Below are positions 5,734-7,057 of a stretch of 7,057 bases of DNA, one piece after another. Made by a program: the position numbers and the translations under genes. Numbering within the stretch: the stretch's first letter is position 1; the number at the start of each line of letters is the position of its first letter. The stretch is from Clostridia bacterium (lineage in GTDB: Bacteria; Bacillota; Clostridia; UBA1381), in NCBI GenBank assembly GCA_900751685.1, contig CAADSR010000223.1, positions 1 to 7,057 of the forward strand. Reading direction: 5' to 3'. Under the pieces are notes generated by a model. The model searched no databases. It had not been told where the DNA came from and worked only from the letters and a program-made list of their open reading frames with translations.

Positions 5734-6606
5734 TTAATATTTGTCGCTTTTGATGAGCGTCCCGATTCCTGTTTTGGTAAAGATTTCAAGGAGCAAACAA
5801 TGAGGGATACGCCCGTCAATGATATGTACCCCAGTCACGCCGGAATCGATCGCATCCACACATCCGAGCACTTTGGGGATCATCCCACCATTGATCGTGC
5901 CATCACCGATCATTTCATGGATCCCTTCCCTGCCGGCTTCATAAACCACTTCACCATTCTTATCCTTTACGCCTTCCACGTCTGTCAGCAGGATCAGCTT
6001 TTCTGCCTGCACCGCTGCCGCAACGGCTGCCGCGACCGTATCCGCATTGATGTTATAGCTGTTTCCTTCTTCATCTGTACCGATCGGCGCTACGACTGGG
6101 ATGTATTGATCCTTTGTCAGATATTCCAGGATATGAGGGTCTACCTCAGTGATTTCTCCAACAAAGCCGATATCTGTCTCTTTTCCGTCCACTTCCGTCG
6201 TGCTGCGCTTACATGAAATAAACGCCCCGTCAATCCCGCAAACACCTACTGCCCTTCCTCCTTTTGTGTTTAAGAGGGAAACGATCTCTTTATTGGTCTT
6301 GCCGACCAGAACCATTTGGGCGACCTGCATGGTTTTTGCATCCGTAACACGCAGCCCGTTGATGAACTGGCTCTGAATGCCATATTCATTAAGCGCTGCC
6401 GAAATATCCGGCCCGCCTCCGTGGACTACGATCGGGTTTAACCCAATATATTTTAAAAGAGTGATGTCTTCCATCACAGAATTTTTCAATTCTTCATTGA
6501 TCATTGCATTCCCGCCGTATTTAATAACGACTGTTTTTCCCGCAAATTTCTGGATATAGGGCAGGGCGTCAATTAATATGCCCGCTTTCTTGATTAATTC
6601 CTGCAT
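5734..6606 (-). CDS. argB: Acetylglutamate kinase, arginine-sensitive type
   Basis: This 290-residue amino-acid-kinase-fold enzyme phosphorylates N-acetylglutamate, the second step of acetylated arginine biosynthesis. Visible motifs are the phosphate-binding IKYGGNAM with Lys29 (28-35), VVHGGGPDI (60-68), the substrate loop NGLRVTD (83-89), GKTNKEIV, YNINADTVAAAVA, and LLTDVEGV for nucleotide binding. It exceeds the roughly 258-residue arginine-insensitive E. coli enzyme because of an N-terminal helix of about 20 residues and the C-terminal stretch EIFTKTGIGTLI. Both are known features of hexameric, arginine-inhibited kinases such as those of Thermotoga and Pseudomonas, so feedback inhibition by arginine is inferred. 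The ATG at 6604-6606 has a purine-rich site AAAGG at 6616-6620, 9 nt away. It lies 23 nt after argC and 23 nt before proS, pointing to cotranscription. Confidence 0.98.
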   Translation of the reverse strand: MQELIKKAGILIDALPYIQKFAGKTVVIKYGGNAMINEELKNSVMEDITLLKYIGLNPIVVHGGGPDISAALNEYGIQSQFINGLRVTDAKTMQVAQMVLVGKTNKEIVSLLNTKGGRAVGVCGIDGAFISCKRSTTEVDGKETDIGFVGEITEVDPHILEYLTKDQYIPVVAPIGTDEEGNSYNINADTVAAAVAAAVQAEKLILLTDVEGVKDKNGEVVYEAGREGIHEMIGDGTINGGMIPKVLGCVDAIDSGVTGVHIIDGRIPHCLLLEIFTKTGIGTLIKSDKY

Positions 6607-6629
6607 TTTAATTTTCCTTTCCCCGCTTT

Positions 6630-7057
6630 TTATAAGTAGAAGCCTGCATTTTTAAGGCCCAGTGTTTCCTCAAAGCCAAACATTAGGTTCATATTCTGCA
6701 CTGCCTGTCCTGCCACACCCTTGACGATATTGTCCAATGCAGACACAACGACCGCCCGCTGGAGCCGCTCGTCCACAATGATCCCGATATCCACAAAATT
6801 AGAGCCTGCCACATGCTTTGTCTCCGGCAGCTGCCCGGCATCCATGACCCGTACGAAAAATTCATCCCGATAAAAGTCCTGATAGAGCTCTGTTAATTCC
6901 TGCGTTGTGCAAGGCTTTTTTAAATTGATATAAATCGTTGATAAAATACCCCGTTTTTGGGGGATCAAGTGCGGCGTAAAAGACACCATGATTGGTTCTC
7001 CCGCTGCATTCGACAACTCCTGCTCGATCTCGGAGGTATGGCGGGGGGCAGCAACCT
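6630..7057 (-). CDS. argC: N-acetyl-gamma-glutamyl-phosphate reductase, C-terminal part (5' end outside window)
   Basis: The frame is open to the right edge and encodes about 141 residues before TAA at 6630-6632. ArgC reduces N-acetylglutamyl-phosphate with NADPH, the step right after ArgB. The fragment shows the conserved RHTSEIEQEL region, then SFTPHLIPQKRGILSTIY, GSNFVDIGIIVDE and the hallmark VSALDNIVKGVAGQAVQNMN, ending in a normal ArgC C-terminus. A TTG at 7014-7016 is not the start, since family sequence (VAAPRHTSEIEQE) continues upstream. The catalytic cysteine lies in the missing N-terminal half. ArgB follows after 23 nt. In many Firmicutes argJ sits between these genes; it is absent here. 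Confidence 0.97.
   Translation of the reverse strand, partial: VAAPRHTSEIEQELSNAAGEPIMVSFTPHLIPQKRGILSTIYINLKKPCTTQELTELYQDFYRDEFFVRVMDAGQLPETKHVAGSNFVDIGIIVDERLQRAVVVSALDNIVKGVAGQAVQNMNLMFGFEETLGLKNAGFYL

Noticed and set aside
5800..6216. Plus-strand ORF of 138 codons opposite argB
   Set aside because: It is an antisense shadow of conserved argB codons, rich in His, Cys and Arg, with no start signals.

Overview
The window looks like chromosomal DNA from a low-to-mid GC Firmicute of class Clostridia, probably a gut Lachnospiraceae-type organism. I infer this from the style of the HtpG, ProRS and ArgB proteins, the strong AGGAGG-like ribosome binding sites, the canonical CIRCE operator and the Rho-independent terminators. 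No plasmid, phage or IS gene is visible. Most of the content is core metabolism and housekeeping.

Left arm, plus strand (1-2473): the 3' end of metK (S-adenosylmethionine synthetase) is followed by a 144-nt gap. The gap holds a perfect CIRCE operator, a sigma-A type promoter and a strong Shine-Dalgarno sequence, and leads into a complete htpG (bacterial Hsp90). A strong hairpin terminator closes htpG. The operator predicts HrcA control of htpG. That differs from the Bacillus subtilis arrangement, where htpG is not a CIRCE gene.

Middle, minus strand (2472-3742): a two-gene unit encodes a TetR/AcrR repressor and a small flavoprotein with a compact four-cysteine motif of the iron-sulfur flavoprotein (Isf) kind. 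The flavoprotein start overlaps the tetR stop by 8 nt. The unit has a good promoter (TAGACA-17-TACAAT), and its -10 runs into a perfect 31-bp palindrome that is the likely autoregulatory operator.

Intergenic block (3743-4003): this stretch has no gene but is dense in structure. It contains two hairpins directly after proS, then a segment of about 165 bp bounded by imperfect inverted repeats and containing internal hairpins, then a terminator abutting the tetR promoter. It could be a structured RNA read on the minus strand or a small non-autonomous repeat. It is the least explained part of the window.

Right arm, minus strand (4004-7057): argC (5' end outside the window), argB and proS are spaced by 23 nt each and probably form one operon. 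It joins two arginine-biosynthesis steps to prolyl-tRNA synthetase, with no argJ or argD between argC, argB and proS. ArgB has the N-terminal extension and C-terminal signature of arginine-inhibited N-acetylglutamate kinases.

Nothing here clearly amounts to a new multi-gene system. The items most worth a second look are the structured block at 3743-3993, the TetR/Isf-like flavoprotein unit and the CIRCE-htpG arrangement.
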